Assembly: GCF_021347895.1 (NCBI RefSeq)
Contig: NC_067113.1
Span: forward strand, 872,467-936,466
Length of the DNA: 64,000 bases
Source of the DNA: Acanthochromis polyacanthus
Taxonomy: Eukaryota > Chordata > Actinopteri > Pomacentridae
Direction: 5' to 3'
Shown piece by piece: positions 1 to 27,013 of this stretch. Position 1 is the stretch's first letter. Every line of letters starts with the position of its first letter. The notes beneath the pieces were generated by a model. That model was given only the letters and a program-made list of their open reading frames with translations. It did no database searches and was not told where the DNA came from. The position numbers and the translations under genes were made by a program.

Positions 1-342
1 GCTGTTTGCTCATGAGGAGTGGACCAAAATACCTGTTGACAGCTGCAGAACGCTCATTGACAAATACAGAAATCGTTTAATTGCAGTGATTGCCTCAAAA
101 GGTTGTGCAACAAAATATTAAGTTATGGGTACCATCATTTTTGTCCAGCCCTATTTCATTAGTTTGTTTTTTTAAATAATTATGTTAATCAACAATTCAA
201 AAGTGATGGCTGATTTTGATTATTTAATTTTCAATAAATTTTTATTTATTGTTACTTTTGTGAGTTTCAAGTGATTTCAGTGAGAATTGTGGGTTTTTCC
301 TTCTTTAACTGAGGGGTACCAACAATTTTGTCCACGTGTGTA
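1..342 (+). mobile_element. Tc1 transposon, 3' end (cut by window edge)
   Basis: Bases 2-121 encode the last 39 residues of a Tc1 transposase, ending ...SKGCATKY and then TAA. They are followed by a long terminal inverted repeat ending GTCCACGTGTGTA at the TA target site. The stretch matches 24704-25044 almost base for base, so both copies belong to one young family. It sits in an intron of cog5. Confidence 0.93.
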
Positions 343-659
343 ATTTTAAATGCTGTCCTGCAGGAGCTTGTCATAAACACATGGTCTTGGAGGTCATTAA
401 GCATCACAGGCTTCTTTGACATGGTGCCCATTGCTAGCTAAACCCCCACAACGCCTTCTGCTTGCCAACAAGTCTCTGACCGTAGCCCAAGTGGCTGACA
501 TCCTCTGGTTGCAATAGCATTAAGCAGTGAGAGACTCCACCTGGTGGTGCAACCAAGTACTACAACTAATCTACGGTACCTGAAGTGGGTGTTACTGAGG
601 ACAATGGTATTGTATACATATTTTTTCAAATTTACCGCCTTTGTCTTTTCCCTTTCTAG

Positions 660-14551
<13,892 letters not shown>

Positions 14552-15017
14552 GAAGATGTCAGAGCCTGAAGAGGACACAGTGACAGAAAACCTACTGTGT
14601 GTTGAACAGCAGCATCACATCTGGAGAGGATGCTGTTAGCAGCTCTATGTGAGCAGAGTGTTTATACTGAAGATCAGCTCAAACATGTAACTGATCTTTC
14701 TTCCTTTTACATGTCTGACTGAATCAAGTGACTCTGTTCCATCAGGACACATGGGATTTTGATTTTACATTTATCTTGTGACCAAAGCTAAAATGGGAAT
14801 AACATGATTCCAAATAATGTCTGTGAACAGGTTGTACGATTTCTATAGAGAGCTGGTCACTAGAACTGCTTCTAGTGATCAGCTCTCTGTTACCTTCAAT
14901 AACTGATCTGAACAAACAGTTTAAAGATTAGATTGAGCTTTTTTCACATACACCTGTATGTAAAACTCTGGCTGGTGCTTCACATGGTAAATGTACATGT
15001 AACATGTTCACAATGAG

Positions 15018-15023
15018 AATAAA
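15018..15023 (+). terminator. Candidate cog5 poly(A) signal
   Basis: AATAAA lies 467 bases after the cog5 stop codon and is the best-placed canonical hexamer before the ndufa5 coding end. Confidence 0.5.
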
Positions 15024-15040
15024 CGGGGTTTGTTTAACAC

Positions 15041-15046
15041 TTTAAT
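15041..15046 (-). terminator. Candidate ndufa5 poly(A) signal
   Basis: ATTAAA on the minus strand lies 71 bases after the ndufa5 stop. It is 18 bases from the cog5 signal on the other strand, so the two transcripts probably overlap at their ends. Confidence 0.4.
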
Positions 15047-15116
15047 ATATTACTGAAGCAGAAGCAGAGGTATGGATCTCACACACACACAGGATGAACA
15101 CTACAAACACGTATAT

Positions 15117-18100
15117 TCAGATTGGCCATTTCCACTGATTGGCAGGAGGCTCCTCGATCAGCGGCTCCCATGGTTTCCATTCAGACATCTTCCTGGACAG
15201 GGCCAGCTCACACTCCGCCTGCACACAGGACAGTCAGCAACACTCTGATTTCATTATGACACACAACAGCCAGATCCATGCTTCAAAAGAACGGTCAGAC
15301 AGTTTGAGAAATCCTTCCACTTTGTTACTGAGGTGAAGCAGGAACATTGATCTCACTAGAGTGTCCTTAAGAAGCTGGAAGTAGGTGGGCTCAGGTAGCC
15401 TGGCTCTGTTCTGAACTCATCAATACAGATACCACCAAACATTTTTTGTGTTTATGTATCTGGTGTCAGTGTGTTGCGCTATTTCCTCACAATATTTAAT
15501 GGCGTTCTTCTACACAGTCTGAACAGTCTGTTCATGGCTTGCATCATCACAATTAGAACCACAGTTTTATGTTTCTTTTTTTCAAAGCTAGGTGAGCCGA
15601 GCTTCCACTCTTTATGCTAGAGCCACTAGAATTAACACATTTGTACCAAAGTGACAGCACTGATTTCCCAAACTTTCTCCTTTCCTACATACTGCTGTTG
15701 GTTACTCTCTTTAATGAAAGACGTTCAGTTATAACCCAAACAGACTGAAACAAGATGACAACAGTTCAGACTGTCTGTGTGTTACTGAGTAGTACTGTAA
15801 AGCTGTCAAGCCTTTAATCAAAATAAATGTGTGAAGATTGCAGTACAGTCAAGGTTTGTTCAAAGACTATTAATACTAAGGATCTAGATGGAACCACTCA
15901 CTTCTGAAGAACCGAGGCTGGACTCAGAACCTGAGCTGGATAAAGTCTCAATATATCCAGACCTGAATGGAAACTCCTGTTGAATCAATTACAGTGGCTG
16001 TGACTATGTTTGGGGTGGAAATAAGACTTTCAATTTGTTTTTGAACCATAAAAAGCAAATTTGTCACTTATTCTGTTCTTCTGACTGACTGGGTCTCTTG
16101 AAGCCTGGTTTCTTTTTTTGGGAATTAGGTTTAAGTAGGTTTTCTATGGATCCATTTCAGAACAGGACACATACAACATAAACAGGTGCCTGTAGGAAAC
16201 TCTGATAAGCTGAGGTCAGAGTTGTGTCACTAATCCTTCTCCAACTTAAATGAAATGACATCCATCAGAAACATGCTGCACAAAAGGCAAAGGCAGAGAA
16301 ATAAATCAATTAAAAAGGCCAGATTTGGGTGGACTGTTTGGTAGAGCTGGACTTGAGCTGAACAGCGCTGTGCAGTTTTCCCGAAAAAAAAAAAACAATT
16401 TTTGTCAGTTGGTTGTAGCTGATTCAATCATGGCTCAGATCTGTTTCTTCTGTACAGTTTTTAGAGTGCAGACTGGGTGAATAGCAAATACTTTATTTTG
16501 GAAAGTAAAATCAGTCTAATTGAATATCGCAGTTTCTAACTTACATAGGGTTGTTTTTCCCAACAAAATCAGCAGTGACATGTCATCAGTTGCAGAACCA
16601 CAAGAAGTAAATGATATACAGTTTCTGGCTTTAAAAAAAAAACCTCCATGCCTTTCAACCAATCAGTATCTATAGTTTATTCACACAACGGTGACCTACC
16701 TGGAAAATGACTTCCTCGATCTGACCGCAGTTTATTTTCTTCTCAAGCTTCTCAACATCTGGTTCCTGTGATGACAGAAGTACTTTGAGTAGATCCAATC
16801 TCTTCCATTTCATAATAAAATTCATCTTATAGACAGCAGAACTGTCTCTAACCACTCCCATACAGTAAGACCCATAAAAATTTGGGCTCCACAATGAAAT
16901 GAAACAATCTGGACGTGTTTTAAGTGCAGACTGTCAGCTTTAATTTGAGGGTATTTACATCCATGGTGTAGGAATTAAAACGCATTTTACATGGGCCCTC
17001 CACCTTTTGAAGGGCCCAAAAGGCCACACATGGCCAAGTGTTTGTTATTCCATCATTCTTTCATTTACAAGGAGCAGATAAAAGGTCTAGAGTTCAGTGT
17101 GGTATTTGTGTTTAGAATCTGGTGAGGTCAGTTCTCAATATGAAGTCCAAAGAGCATCACTATCAGAGAAGGAAGCCATCAGTAGACTGAAAAATCAAAA
17201 TAAACCTATCAGAGAGATAGCATAAACATTAGACAAATCAGTTGTTTGGTACATTCTGAAAAAGAAAGATCACACTGGTGAGCTCAGGAATGTCAAAAGA
17301 CCTGAGAGACCACAGAAAACGTGTGAAGCGGATGAGAGAAAAAGCCCTTCATAACAGTTGGCCAGATCAAGAACACTCTCCAGGAGGTCGGTTGTCAAAG
17401 GAAACGTGTAGGAGGAGGCTTCATTACAAGATGTAAACCACTGAAACCCAGACCAGAGTTTGCCAAAAAAAAAAAACACCTAAAAGATTTTCATCTTTTA
17501 GGAGCATACCATCTCATCAGTGAAGCATGGTGGTGGTAGTATAACTGTGTGGATATGCATGGCTGCCAATGGAACTGGCCAAGTCAAAGACTTTCAGGTC
17601 AGAGCTGCATTTCACTTGTTGAGTGGACAATGCTCCAAGAACAAGCAGGAAGAGAAGACAGCAGCAGTAGAGGTCTGGTAGAGCGTCACCAGAGAACAAA
17701 CCCAGCCTGTGGTGATGTCTATGGGTTCCAGACTTCACGCTGTCATTGGCTGCCAAAGATCTGCAACCAAATGTTAAACGTGACAGTTTGATTTATGATT
17801 ATATCAGTTTGTCTTTGATCCCTTAAAAGGGTGGAGGGCACATATAAAATGCATTGTAACCCTGGGTGCCCGAACAGCTCAACAGGTTATGCGGGCGACC
17901 CGTACAGGGGCAGCAGCCCGGGTTAGATTCCCACTCGCAGCCCTTGGCTGCATGTCTTCCCCCCCACTCTTCTCCCTCCTTTCTTGTCCGTCTCCAGCAG
18001 ACCTATCACTAAAGCCGTAAAAATGCCAAAAAATCACTTAAAAAAATGTGTAGTAATGCCTCCACTGTTCACCTGATCTGGATGTACCCTCAAATTAAAG

Positions 18101-20683
18101 CGGACAGTCTGAAAACTCACTGAAAGCACTTCTTGATTATTTCATCTCAAATCCACTGTGGTGGAGGACAGACAACTGTGTCAATGTGGCCTGACTACTT
18201 ACCATTTTTACGTGGTTGAACCTCTCGCTAACCAGCTGCTCTGTGTACTTCCTGTAGGCAGCGTCCTGTGGCATGGTCTGCAGTGACGCAAGGATCTTTG
18301 TGTAGAGTATCCTCAGACGCTGACAGGAAGAGCAGAGTGGGTTAGTTCATTACTGAGTCCCTTCAGAGTGATAAACAATGACAGCTGCAACATTCTGTTT
18401 GGTAAACTGTGTTCAGCACATAGACTGTATATATAATGGACGTAGCATCTGGCTCCAGAATTGAAGCCAACCCGGAAGTGTCAAAAACTTGCAATATCAC
18501 ACTGTCCACTTGGGTTGGCTCCAAAAAGCTTTTTCTACATAGACTCCAATTCATTTTTTGAAAAAATAAAATTTGATAGACTGATGTTCTACAGCTCAGG
18601 ATTTTTTCCCCGTTAGTTTTCATGGTCAAAATGAGAGATCAGGAGGCCGATCTTAAAATAAATCAATACTGAATTTTAAATAAATCGTTAAAGTTGGTGG
18701 AGCCAGGGGGCGTGGCTATACTTGATAGACAGCAACAGAAGCCTCTGCGGTAAAATGTGGGCGGGATAAGAGAGTTCTCAGCCAATCCTGCCCCTAGTTG
18801 CTCTCCGGTCCAGTCTGTTTGATGACGCTTTTTACGTCACTGGCTCCAAAAAATCCAAAACGGCGACCAGGAAGTAGCAAAATCCGGGCTTCATTTTCTC
18901 GCCGTTGAAACCAACGGGTGACGTCACGGTTAGTTTACGCCTGGTTCAGCATCATTCTGTGTGACTGAGCTCTGCACCACACCCAGCCGAGCTGTGTGCT
19001 ACGTTCACCGTCGGTGTGGTGCGTTCACTGTAAGATGCTCACCTCATGTGGATTGTGGGACACTGCGAGTCCGACCAGGCCGGTTGTCTGGAAGAAAAGA
19101 GCAGGAGAGACATCCGTTAGGTTGGAGTCACAGCCAGAAATCATGAACCAACATGCTCCATTACTGCTTCACATGGCAGCACCAGTTTTAGCCACGAGTC
19201 ACAGAAATAACCATCAGTTTCTCTACTGAATGATGAACTTCGGATTGTGTTTTTTGTTAATTCAAGGCAGAAGCACAACTTGTGAAAACGTCTTGAAGTG
19301 AGCTGGCTGTTCAAACATCCTCCATTCATCAACCACAGGTTCCCTTTGTGGTGAGATTCAATGCTAAAAACACAAACTGGGGCTCCTCTTGTGGCCTTTA
19401 TAAACCTGCTTACACTCAGCTAAACCATTTGTTCACAAGTTCACAGTTTTAATGGAAAAATCATGAATCAACAAACTAGTTTAACCTTTCAGAAATACTT
19501 GTGTGTCTGGTGCTACCTGCAGGTGGCAGCATGATCACACAGTAATAGATGTTTCTATTCTCACAGCAGGGAACTACCAGGGCTGGTCTGAATAGCAAAT
19601 TCTGGGCCAATGAATGAATGATGAATATCTGGATATTTCATATATTTAACACCGATGCGCCAATGAGGACATTGTTGTTCTTTTCACTCTAATATATATT
19701 TTAGACTGTGATAATCAAAAATCAAATGTCCTCTATGGGAAACAAGTCTTTATTCAGTATTTGTTTTCTTAAAAAAAAAAAAAAAAATCAACAACTGTGC
19801 TATCATACAAACAAATACATGTAAAATTCTGAAAATGAAAGGATTCATTTGGTATTCATGGTGAGGCCTGATGTAGATTAGAAGAAAAAAATTGGGGGCC
19901 TAGTTTTTGACATGAAAGTTGTTTTTAAAGGACCTCTGTGTAACATGAAACCAATAGAAACTATTATGTATGCTAAAAACCAAAAATGTCTGAAAAGATG
20001 AGCATCTGTAATGTAATACAGACAGGATGAGCTTTCATTATAACTGTAGTATATTGTACTAGTCCACTTCTTCTGCAGATTTTAGCAAACACAAAGACGG
20101 CCTTCAGCACCTGGAAAACACAACATTATAGTGATTCCAAAACCAGAGACCTGCAGCGTATTTTCTTTCTGCAATTCTCTTGACAAATACTGTGATATGC
20201 TGTATGTTTTATTAAATCAATATTCACACTGCAACAGATTTAAACATATGGACATTACTGCATGAGACACTCTGAAATGTCAATGGTTTTACACCAATTT
20301 GTAAAACCACTGACATAACAGCCTGAACCCAAAGGTGTGTTCCATAAAGTACACCCTAAATTACAGCTTAAGCAATTTAGTAATTGCATTGTTTAGAATT
20401 GCAATTTGAGTATAAACCACTCAGCTCTGCAGTTAGCTTTTAAAAAAAAAACACAGGAGGGCAGTAATCCATTTTTACAAGTTAATCATTTTAACCTTTT
20501 AAGTTAAAATCACATTCAACAACTCCAGGCTCAACACCAGGCTGTGTGTGTGGAGTTTAGCTGAGCTCTCAATTTCCAGGGAAAAGTGGAAATGAACCAC
20601 CGTTCAGCCCTCGAAGTCTAACAATAGAGATATCTCCATTGTTCGACTTCTCAGTCCCCTGTTAACAACATTTACACATCGAA

Positions 20684-20734
<51 letters not shown>

Positions 20735-21368
20735 AAATAGACTATAAGTACATACTAGGTATGAAATAAACATTCAAGCATTAAACATTCGTTTTGCTCC
20801 TCCTTTTAAAAACGACTTTGTGTCGTTCACATCACAATCTGACAATGATCATCTTCACCATCATTTGAACTGTATATTATGAAAACACTAACACTTTCCA
20901 GAAGACGACATGAACGCATCATATTTGGAGCTGTGTAAATATTCGGAGATAAACTTCAGCTGCTGAAGAACTTTAATGAAGCTTCAAATGGAATCGGTTA
21001 TCCTGGTCTTACGGTCTGAGACGGCTCTGTTTAAAGTCAGCTAATGCTACTGATTTCACCATTCAGGCGAACATCATCAGGTCCTCATAACATATTTTAA
21101 GGAGTGTTTTAGAACACCCTGCATTGCCTTGCTGTGGTGTTCTTTCAGGACACTGTGGTCGACGGAGGACAAGTTAGCAAAACAGTTTAGCGGCGGGGCT
21201 AACAGACGGCAACGTCTCATTCAAACTGCAAACAACAACAGTCAACCACAGAAATATGTCGGCAAACACCATAAATGTGCCGACAGGGTTAACTGTGGTC
21301 CTGCTTGATTTTCTATCATCAAACAGAAACGTGACCTCCAGCCGTACCTTTTTCAACAGTCCAGCCAT
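15117..21368 (-). CDS. ndufa5: ndufa5, complex I subunit A5 (complete, 5 exons)
   Basis: Accessory subunit of mitochondrial NADH:ubiquinone oxidoreductase, in the matrix arm (Q module). Exons in transcript order are 21348-21368, 19043-19087, 18203-18319, 16700-16765 and 15117-15218, all with AG/GT borders and phase 0 junctions. They encode 116 aa, the same length as the human protein. The start is MAGLLKK followed by [20 protein letters not shown]. The middle has [12 protein letters not shown] and [20 protein letters not shown]. The end is [20 protein letters not shown], then Ile and TGA. There is no long cleaved presequence, as usual for this subunit. The gene is tail-to-tail with cog5. Its promoter carries ETS and CRE motifs (21396-21421). 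The third intron hosts a Tc1 with a SINE inside. Identification is secure. Confidence 0.97.
15219..16699. other. ndufa5 intron 4, nothing recognised
   Basis: This lies between exons 15117-15218 and 16700-16765. Short frames such as 16230-16427 (-) look like chance. Confidence 0.5.
16858..18182 (+). mobile_element. Old Tc1 transposon in ndufa5 intron 3
   Basis: Inverted ends share GCTTTAATTTGAGGGTA (about 16938-16954 on the plus strand, with its complement near 18085-18105). Between them lie plus-strand remnants of a Tc1 transposase: a helix-turn-helix stretch near 17155-17320 and an SPSH..MVVV-like piece near 17505-17560, broken by many stops. A SINE sits inside it. The right edge is approximate. 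Confidence 0.75.
17868..18045 (+). repeat. tRNA-derived SINE inside the Tc1
   Basis: The head resembles a tRNA gene, with GAACAGCTCAACAGGTTATG near the A box and GGGTTAGATTCCCAC as a decayed B box. A pyrimidine-rich body and an ATAAAGCC-like tail followed by A-rich sequence come next. A tRNA fold is not expected to function. Confidence 0.75.
18415..18945. repeat. Unclassified dispersed repeat candidate
   Basis: The block starts at GACTGTATATATAATGGACG and ends near GTGACGTCACGG. Its base composition is unlike its neighbours, with GC-rich patches such as CCAGGGGGCGTGGC. It resembles a repeat I associate with teleost genomes, but only one copy is in the window, so the call rests on memory. It lies in ndufa5 intron 2. 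Confidence 0.4.
19088..21347. other. ndufa5 intron 1
   Basis: No gene or complete mobile element is recognised here. A TA microsatellite lies at 20691-20726 and an A run near 19770. Confidence 0.55.
20691..20726. repeat. (AT)18 microsatellite
   Basis: Uninterrupted AT dinucleotide run in ndufa5 intron 1. Confidence 0.95.
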
Positions 21369-21395
21369 TCTTCTCAGCGGACGTCTCCGACGGTG

Positions 21396-21421
21396 ACTTC
21401 CGGCCACTAAATATGACGTCA
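21396..21421 (-). promoter_or_regulatory. ndufa5 proximal promoter: ETS/NRF-2 and CRE sites
   Basis: On the minus strand an ETS core CCGGAAGT (21396-21403) lies 28 bases before the start codon. A perfect palindromic CRE, TGACGTCA (21414-21421), lies 46 bases before it. ETS sites of this form bind GABP/NRF-2 at many nuclear genes for respiratory-chain subunits. That these two sites act here is inference from position and sequence. Confidence 0.6.
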
Positions 21422-22790
21422 TGATACCGAGCTTCTTGTTTGAACCGCAAATACATTTATTACAGGAAAACGTCTACTCCTCTTGGCACATATTGTCCAC
21501 TTTTCTGAACTGTGATCTTTATTAAGCCCCATATGGAATTTTAAGGTATACCTTTACACAGTCCATCTTCGACCACTTGTTAATTGGTGTGATGAAAATT
21601 ATATAGCAAGATGGAAAGATGTTGAGACCATGTATCCCTGGCTATCACATTCAAACGCTCCTGGGAGAAAATAAAATCCCTGGCTATATCAGGAATTTGA
21701 TTGATCCACTAACAATATTTACACTAGAAACATGATTCACTCTTGCCAGACAACTTAAATTGAAAAAGGAACAGAAAATATTGAAATGGATAGCACTGGA
21801 TTGTGAATTTAAGCCCAGGTTACATGACTCAACATTTAAACAGTGGAAGAAAAATGGAATGACTGCATTTTGTACTGCTACAGAAAATGGAGAAATAAGA
21901 AGTTTTGAAGATTTAAAGAAAAGATTTGCACTTAAGAACCAAGACCTGTTTAGATATCTTCAGTTGAGGGAATATTACAATAAAGAGAAGAAGAGGGCTC
22001 CACCAGAAGAAATTAATCCAGTGATGGAAGTGATACACACGTGGACAAAATTGTTGGTACCCCTCAGTTAAAGAAGGAAAAACCCACAATTCTCACTGAA
22101 ATCACTTGAAACTCACAAAAGTAACAATAAATAAAAATTTATTGAAAATTAAATAATCAAAAACAGCCATTACTTTTGAATTGTTGATTAACATAATTAT
22201 TTAAAAAAACAAACTAATGAAACAGGCCTGGACAAAAATGATGGTACCTCTATAAAAGATTGAAAACTATTTGACCAGAGTGACATGATTAACTCAGGTG
22301 TGTCATTTAATTGACATCACAGGTGTTTCCAAACTCATAATCAGTCAGTCTGCCTATTTAAAGGGAGACAAGTAGTCACCCTGCTGTTTGGTGAAAAGGT
22401 GTGTACCACACTGAACATGGACAACAGAAAGCGAAGGAGAGAATTGTCCCAGGACATCCGAAAAAAAATTATAGACAAACATCTTAAAGGTAAAGGCTAT
22501 AAGACCATCTCTAAACAGCTTGAAGTTCCTGTGACAACAGTGGCTCATATTATTCAGAAGTTCAAGACCCACGGGACAGTAGCCAACCTCCCTGGACGTG
22601 GCCGCAAGAGGAAAATTGATGACAAATTGAAGAGACGGATCGTTGGAATTGTTTCCAAAGAGCCCAGAGCAACCTCCAAAGAAATTAAAGGTGAACTCCA
22701 AGGCCAAGGTACATCAGTGTCAGATGGCACCATTCGTCGTTGTTTGAGCCAAAGTGGACTTCATGGGAGACGACCAAGGAGGACACCACT

Positions 22791-24820
<2,030 letters not shown>

Positions 24821-25820
24821 TAAGTTATGGGTACCATCATTTTTGTCCAGCCCTATTTCATTAGTTTGTTTTTTAAAATAATTATGTTAATCAACAATTC
24901 AAAAGTGATGGCTGATTTTGATTATTTAATTTTCAATAAATTTTTATTTATTGTTACTTTTGTGAGTTTCAAGTGATTTCAGTGAGAATTGTGGGTTTTT
25001 CCTTCTTTAACTGAGGGGTACCAACAATTTTGTCCACGTGTGTAGTTAAAGCATACAACCAAAAAATATCAAGGGTCATATCAAGACTTTACCATAGTAT
25101 AATGGAATGCCAGAATAAATCAACGCTATACATAAAACACAAGTGGGAGAAAGAGTTGAATGTCATAACCTCTGAAGAAGAATGGTATGACGTGTGAAAC
25201 TTAACATTCACAAATTCACTTACATGGTGAGAATTTAATTGGAAGAACTTAACACATTTTTTTATGATGCCAAATTTAAAAAGCAAACAATTATTAAAAC
25301 AGCAAGCATGCTGGAGGCAATGTGGTGAAATAAATGCTAATCATACATATATCTTCTGGTGTTGCCCCAAAAAAAGAGACATTTTGGGATGAAGTCAACA
25401 AGGTACTTGGATTAAGAAGTGCTCCACTCTATATCTGGGAAATATAGGTAAAGTTGGACTGAAGTTAAGATAACTATTTGGTTACAATTCTTCTCATGGC
25501 TGGCAGGAAGACCATAACAAAAAACTGGCTTGCTTCAGATCCACCTAGACATCAGCAATGGTTAGATATAGTACAGGAAATATGTGATGTAAAAAAAAAA
25601 AAGACATATTAAGAATTAAAAAAAGATGATTTTGATTGAAAATGGAGTAAATGGAACAGGCAAGGACACCAGCATTTGAATGACATTTTTGTTTTTATAA
25701 TGGAACACTAATGTCAACTGTAACTGCCCCTCATTCATTGGTGATGAGCTGATCCCATACTTGTTTTGTTCATGCATGTACACACATACGTACATATCCT
25801 CCAGAAAAGGAAATAAAAAA

Positions 25821-27013
25821 CTAAAGTGAAGAAAAACACCCCATATGGAGACAATTATTTTTATGCATTTTGTGCTTGTTGTAAACTTGAAAGTGTAAAA
25901 GCTTGCTAAAGAATAGCAGATGTCTGTTTGCTATTCTTTAGGCCCAACTAGAAAGCCTCCCAGCATTATGTGCCAGTGAGAATTTGACTAAATGCTACAA
26001 ATCCCTGCAAACCAGTAATTCAAACTAAGCTGAAATGCATTCAGAAACGGTAGGATTTATTTTTACTAATCAGAAAAGACTAGGAGGGTTACTATGACTT
26101 CATGTTGCCAGATGTGCTTCAGTGCAAACTAAACCTGGCAGCTGTTTTCATCTGTTAGCTTCTCTCCTGCTCTCTGTGCTCACACATACATTTTATTACA
26201 GCTCTTCACATTTGCAGATTTTCTTCTTTCCATTTTCAGACAATGAAATGAGTGAGTGAAATGGAGCACAGACAGACCACATGTAAACCAGCAGTCATTT
26301 CAGAGACCTTTCCAAGCTGCTCCTCTGCTCTACGAAAATACCGATTGATTCTGACAAACTCAAACACATGGCTGGCGATACTTCAATGTAAAATAATCAT
26401 GTTAGAATTTTATTATCTGTAAGAATGAGGAGTTAGAGTCACAGGTACATGTTTTTGTCCATTTAAGAAAAAAATAATAATGCAAGTCACGTTTTGATGA
26501 AACAACATGAGATGTGTTCTTACTTTTGTCTCCATTATTTAAATAGTAACCCAACAGCTGCTTTGGCTGGTAGACGAAGACTTCAGAGAAGGTGGTTGTT
26601 GGAAGATTTATTAACAGCAATGCCAGTTATATGCAATTGACAAATATTATCCATTTTTAAAAAACATCTATGTAAAAATGCTTGGCAGAAAAATGACATC
26701 TATCTACAGTAAAAAATTCAAAGTATAAAAATATATTACAAATCTCAAGTATTTACAAAGACCGCTTCTCTACAGTCTACAGTTACAGCTGTCAGTTAGT
26801 TTTCAGTCTAGTCATGTTACCTAAAACAAGCAACATCTCTCCTACACATCTTCAGTAAACATAGCACCTAAAATGAGAAAACACTGAAGGCTTCAGATAG
26901 CCAAGACAAACGGGTCACTAAACTCCCAGCGTCTTTTGGGAGGAGGAACACAGGGAGGAAGACAGAAGGAAAGGAGCTGGTCTCCTCCTACAGTGGAGTT
27001 CATCAGGAGGTGG
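25821..27013 (-). other. aebp2 3' UTR and spacer
   Basis: From the aebp2 stop (27014) down to the candidate poly(A) signal at 26607 this is probably 3' UTR. The remainder, to the L1 tail, is AT-rich spacer with nothing recognised. Confidence 0.5.
26607..26612 (-). terminator. Candidate aebp2 poly(A) signal
   Basis: AATAAA on the minus strand, about 400 bases after the aebp2 stop codon. Confidence 0.5.

Noticed and set aside
17270..17479. Open frame (-) with [15 protein letters not shown]
   Set aside because: It is antisense to the degraded Tc1 transposase in ndufa5 intron 3.
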